Shown here: positions 61,526-64,000 of the stretch, piece after piece
Layout of the letters: every line of letters starts with the position of its first letter
Numbering within the stretch: position 1 is the stretch's first letter
Assembly (NCBI GenBank): GCA_002733605.1
Contig: NVWK01000014.1
Span: forward strand, 53,674 to 117,673
Source: Robiginitomaculum sp.
GTDB taxonomy: Bacteria > Pseudomonadota > Alphaproteobacteria > Caulobacterales > Maricaulaceae
Direction: 5' to 3'
DNA: 64,000 bases
Notes under the pieces: model-generated
Databases searched by the model: none
The model's input: the letters and a program-made list of their open reading frames with translations, nothing else
What the model was told of the DNA's origin: nothing
Translations under genes and position numbers: made by a program

Positions 61526-62530
61526 TTAGGCTTCGCCTGATGGTAATTGGCTCAGCACGTCAATAACCGACTGAATTAAGGGGATTTCGTGCTGCATTGC
61601 GCGGTAGCCACGCTCGATAAGTTCATCGGCTCTGGTAAATTCAGCCATGCCGATATGGCCAATACGCGGTGCGACAAATACATCTGGTGGGTCGCCAGCA
61701 AGACGGGAGCGGGAAATACGGTCCATAACAATATTAAGCGTGCCCATCAGGACAGAACCGAGCTTGGGAGAGCCATTTTTGGTCTTTGTACCGCCAAGCA
61801 GGCTTTTGAGTAGCAGCCGGTCCGGGCGAAGTTTGTTGAGAGAGCGTCCCGCCAATTCAAACGGGTCCATAGCATCCTCGTCCTTGTCGTCGAAATCCAT
61901 GTCGTGGGAGCTACCAATCGGCCCGAAAGCATCGCCGTTCAAACTGACGGCAATCACAATATGTGCGCCCAGCGCCCTGCAGGTCGAAACCGGAACCGGA
62001 TTGACCAAAGCCCCGTCAATCATATGCCGCCCATCAATTTTTATAGGCTCAAACGCACCGGGTAGGGCATACGACGCCCGTAGAGCCGGAACCAAAGGCC
62101 CGTTTTGTAGCCAAACCTCGTATCCAGTGCGTAAATCGCAAGCAACCGCCGCAAATTTTCGGTCCAAATCTTCAATGTTTATATCGCCAAGATAGTGTCT
62201 GAGAACCTTGGCCAGGCGGTCACCACGCATCAAACCGCTCCCGCCCCAGCGAATATCCATATAATTGAGCATTTTACGCTTGGTCAGCGAGCGTGCCCAG
62301 CTTTCAATTGTATCCAGTTGACCCGCAATATACGCCGCGCCGACGAGCGCACCGATTGAGGTTCCGGCAATAATATCCGGGCGAATTCCTGCCTCTGTCA
62401 GGGCGCGAATAGCGCCAATATGCGCCCATCCCCGCGCGACACCGCCCCCAAGGGCAAGCCCGATTGGTGGGTGTTTACGTGGGGTCTCGTGATAATTCTC
62501 GTTCACCCCTGATTTTGTTCCGAGTCGCAT
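61526..62530 (-). CDS. Patatin-like phospholipase (RssA/NTE-type)
   Basis: 334 residues. IGLALGGGVARGWAHIGAIRAL (23-44, oxyanion GGG), the nucleophile elbow GTSIGALVGAAYIAG (Ser about 58), RASYALPGAFEPI, and IDGALVNPVPVSTCRALG with the catalytic Asp of the Ser-Asp dyad. It probably hydrolyses phospholipids or lysophospholipids at the membrane; bacterial substrates are mostly unknown. It leads the two membrane-protein genes on the same strand. Confidence 0.92.
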   Translation of the reverse strand: MRLGTKSGVNENYHETPRKHPPIGLALGGGVARGWAHIGAIRALTEAGIRPDIIAGTSIGALVGAAYIAGQLDTIESWARSLTKRKMLNYMDIRWGGSGLMRGDRLAKVLRHYLGDINIEDLDRKFAAVACDLRTGYEVWLQNGPLVPALRASYALPGAFEPIKIDGRHMIDGALVNPVPVSTCRALGAHIVIAVSLNGDAFGPIGSSHDMDFDDKDEDAMDPFELAGRSLNKLRPDRLLLKSLLGGTKTKNGSPKLGSVLMGTLNIVMDRISRSRLAGDPPDVFVAPRIGHIGMAEFTRADELIERGYRAMQHEIPLIQSVIDVLSQLPSGEA

Positions 62531-62677
62531 ACGAATCTATTATGCCTGATCGTACAATGGGGCAAGTTGCTTCGTCCCGAATTTGAGCAAGAAAATGTAG
62601 TTTCGCACAGGTTTCATTTGAACTCATAACCGATTATTGCTAAACACCCCAATATATATAGTATAAGGGGCGTGGAA

Positions 62678-63241
62678 ATGCAGATCAAAAATATAGTCAA
62701 AATCATGATTGGCGGGATGCTTCTTGTGTCTTGCGAAACAATCTCTGAAACCGAATGTGTAGCCGGAAACTGGTCCGATTTGGGGTACCGGGATGGGGTC
62801 AGCGGAAAATCAAGAACCCGGATTGCAAAATATGTAGAGAAATGCGGTGAGTTTGGTCAGGATGTTGATCGCAACACCTATCTTACCAACTACGAAACCG
62901 GGCTGACCCATTATTGCACATATGACAAAGGGTTTTCGATTGGAGAAAACGGCAGCAGTTATAACGCCGTCTGTGAAGGGCCGCAGGCGGCGGAGTTCAG
63001 GGCAGGGTATGACGACGGCCATGCGCTCTATGAGCTTCATCAGGAGTATGAGCGGTATCAAAATAATATTGACGATACCGAAAACCAAATTGCAGATGTA
63101 AGATCGCGGGTCTCTGATCCAGAAATATCTGCAGATGAAAAGAAACGCCTCTCCAAGAAACTCAGGCGTTTAAAGAATGATCTTAAAGATTTACGCTGGG
63201 ATTTCCGACACTTTCGCCAGGAATATGATTTAGATTGGTGA
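62678..63241 (+). CDS. DUF2799 family lipoprotein
   Basis: 187 residues from the ATG at 62678 (GTG at 62672 is an alternative). The lipobox-like LLVSC near residue 19 predicts a lipoprotein. DUF2799 features: WSDLGYRDGVSGK, CGEFGQDVDRNTYLTNYETGLTHYC and FRAGYDDGHAL, with paired Cys residues. The last 75 residues are a charged coiled coil (DDTENQIADVRSRVSDPEIS ... KRLSKKLRRLKNDLKDLRWD). Function unknown. Single gene before the rRNA operon. Confidence 0.85.
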   Translation: MQIKNIVKIMIGGMLLVSCETISETECVAGNWSDLGYRDGVSGKSRTRIAKYVEKCGEFGQDVDRNTYLTNYETGLTHYCTYDKGFSIGENGSSYNAVCEGPQAAEFRAGYDDGHALYELHQEYERYQNNIDDTENQIADVRSRVSDPEISADEKKRLSKKLRRLKNDLKDLRWDFRHFRQEYDLDW

Positions 63242-63557
63242 TTTTACGCCTAAATCTAGTTTTTTCTCTTATTTTGCATTTTTTAGGCGTGATTTGAGGA
63301 ATTCTCTGTGATTTCCGACCAATACTGACCTGATTCCGGCGAGATTCGTATTTGATTCCCATAAAAACAACGATTCTGCGTTTTTTTTGTAAAGCTTTTA
63401 CGATTTTAGTTGAATTTTTTTGTCATTTGTGCGTATAACAGCGTCCGCCAAACATTAGTGAGGAGGTGAAAAGTCCAGTATTGCTGGGGTTTTCAAAGGC
63501 AGGGTCTACGGCTCAAACATTAAATGCATAAAAAATGCGTTTTTCTACAAAAGGTGT

Positions 63558-63586
63558 TTGACAGTCGAAAAACCTTTCCCTATAGA
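63558..63586 (+). promoter_or_regulatory. rRNA operon promoter
   Basis: TTGACA, 17-base spacer, TATAGA: a consensus -35 with optimal spacing and a fair -10, about 345 bases before 16S. Transcription would start near 63593. The GC-rich bases after the -10 could be a discriminator for stringent control. From 63242 to 63557 I see only AT-rich sequence and no gene. Confidence 0.7.
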
Positions 63587-63602
63587 GTGCATCTCGAACG
63601 GG

Positions 63603-63624
63603 GCGGCCCACACAAACGGGCCGC
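63603..63624. other. GC-rich hairpin in the rRNA leader
   Basis: GCGGCCC-8-GGGCCGC, 7-bp perfect stem about 10 bases after the presumed transcription start. Together with the following terminator-like stem it gives the leader a marked structure. Confidence 0.6.
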
Positions 63625-63641
63625 GGAAACGGACGAGATCG

Positions 63642-63665
63642 AGGCTCTCGAGAGAGCCTTTTTTT
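63642..63665 (+). terminator. Terminator-like stem with T run inside the rRNA leader
   Basis: AGGCTCTC-GA-GAGAGCCT followed by seven T residues, the full form of an intrinsic terminator, lies about 50-70 bases after the promoter and about 265 bases before 16S. It must be read through when rRNA is made, for instance by an antitermination complex, or else it releases a short leader RNA. Confidence 0.6.
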
Positions 63666-63931
63666 GAGAGCTAAAGTTATTTAGTTCTCAGTTGTTTGAC
63701 ATTGTGAATATGGAAAGAGAGACGTAGACGGCTTTGTGCTGTGAGATATAGCTCGACTATATCAATTAGTTACTGACTGTTTGACGTTTCTTTATATTTG
63801 TTATGAAATCGCTTGAATGTTGATGGGTTTACTCATTGGCTATTTAAGGGATCTCGACAATTTATTTTGAACGCAATATTGCAGTCATCTAGCTTGCTAG
63901 ATGACATGCCAGATACAGTTAGAACAAACCT

Positions 63932-64000
63932 CAACCTGAGAGTTTGATTCTGGCTCAGAACGAACGCTGGCGGCAGGCTTAACACATGCAAGTCGAACGA
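63932..64000 (+). rRNA. 16S ribosomal RNA, 5' end
   Basis: The first 69 bases of 16S: the universal AGAGTTTGATTCTGGCTCAG at 63941-63960 and the alphaproteobacterial GAACGCTGGCGGCAGGCTTA after it. The 5' end is placed by counting from the E. coli numbering of the GAGTTTGAT motif. The gene runs off the window. Confidence 0.97.

Noticed and set aside
61647..62195. 182-codon plus-strand frame inside the patatin gene
   Set aside because: Antisense to intact patatin motifs; its Ser/Arg/Pro-rich composition is typical of a reverse-strand shadow.

Overview
The window is a piece of an alphaproteobacterial chromosome. The 16S rRNA 5' end that starts at about 63932, the ParE N-terminus, the glnB-glnA pair, a DUF3126 gene beside a gamma-carbonic anhydrase and the many TonB/autotransporter/lipoprotein products all fit a Gram-negative, probably aquatic, aerobic heterotroph. 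Genus cannot be fixed from this; a Maricaulales/Hyphomonadales-type organism is only a guess.

Layout. (1) 1-9844, core genes: parE (partial), an autotransporter adhesin, glnA and glnB, a MaeB-type malic enzyme, a MATE transporter and tRNA-Leu(UAG). (2) 9847-38528, a putative genomic island of about 28.7 kb. It starts at the 3' end of the tRNA-Leu and ends at a second copy of the last 18 bp of that tRNA region (25 bp with two mismatches). No integrase is visible. The first 24 kb of the island is a peptidoglycan (muropeptide) utilisation cluster. The right end holds a dead IS3-family element, small unknown genes and two ParD/ParE-like toxin-antitoxin pairs. (3) 38529-42805, a DUF2157/GDYXXLXY membrane pair, a double DsbA-fold protein and a saccharopine-dehydrogenase-like reductase. 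(4) 42967-53907, an aromatic meta-cleavage cluster: two unrelated extradiol dioxygenases, a class II aldolase-type protein, the full 4-oxalocrotonate branch to acetyl-CoA and pyruvate, an aromatic-acid MFS transporter, and GntR and MarR regulators. (5) 54246-63241, mixed housekeeping and membrane genes (acyltransferase, queF, cysE, DUF3126, gamma-CA, rhomboid, patatin, DUF2799). (6) 63242-64000, the leader and first bases of an rRNA operon.

How the island genes fit together (inference from family functions): an outer-membrane TonB receptor would admit cell-wall fragments. Lipoprotein enzymes would then take them apart: an AmiD-like amidase (MurNAc-L-Ala bond), an NlpC/P60 endopeptidase, an M19 dipeptidase, a D-aminoacylase and a NamZ-type exo-muramidase, with a secreted serine hydrolase. 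Three inner-membrane carriers (SSS, NhaC-type, DUF819) would import sugars and peptides. Inside, a BadF-type kinase, MurQ, NagA and a SIS-domain GlcN-6-P deaminase would take MurNAc/GlcNAc to fructose-6-P, and a GlcD-type FAD oxidase would burn the D-lactate that MurQ releases. A GntR/UTRA regulator sits in the middle. An ATTGGTAT motif recurs in the three divergent promoter regions (12 bp are shared between two of them), so a single regulon is plausible.
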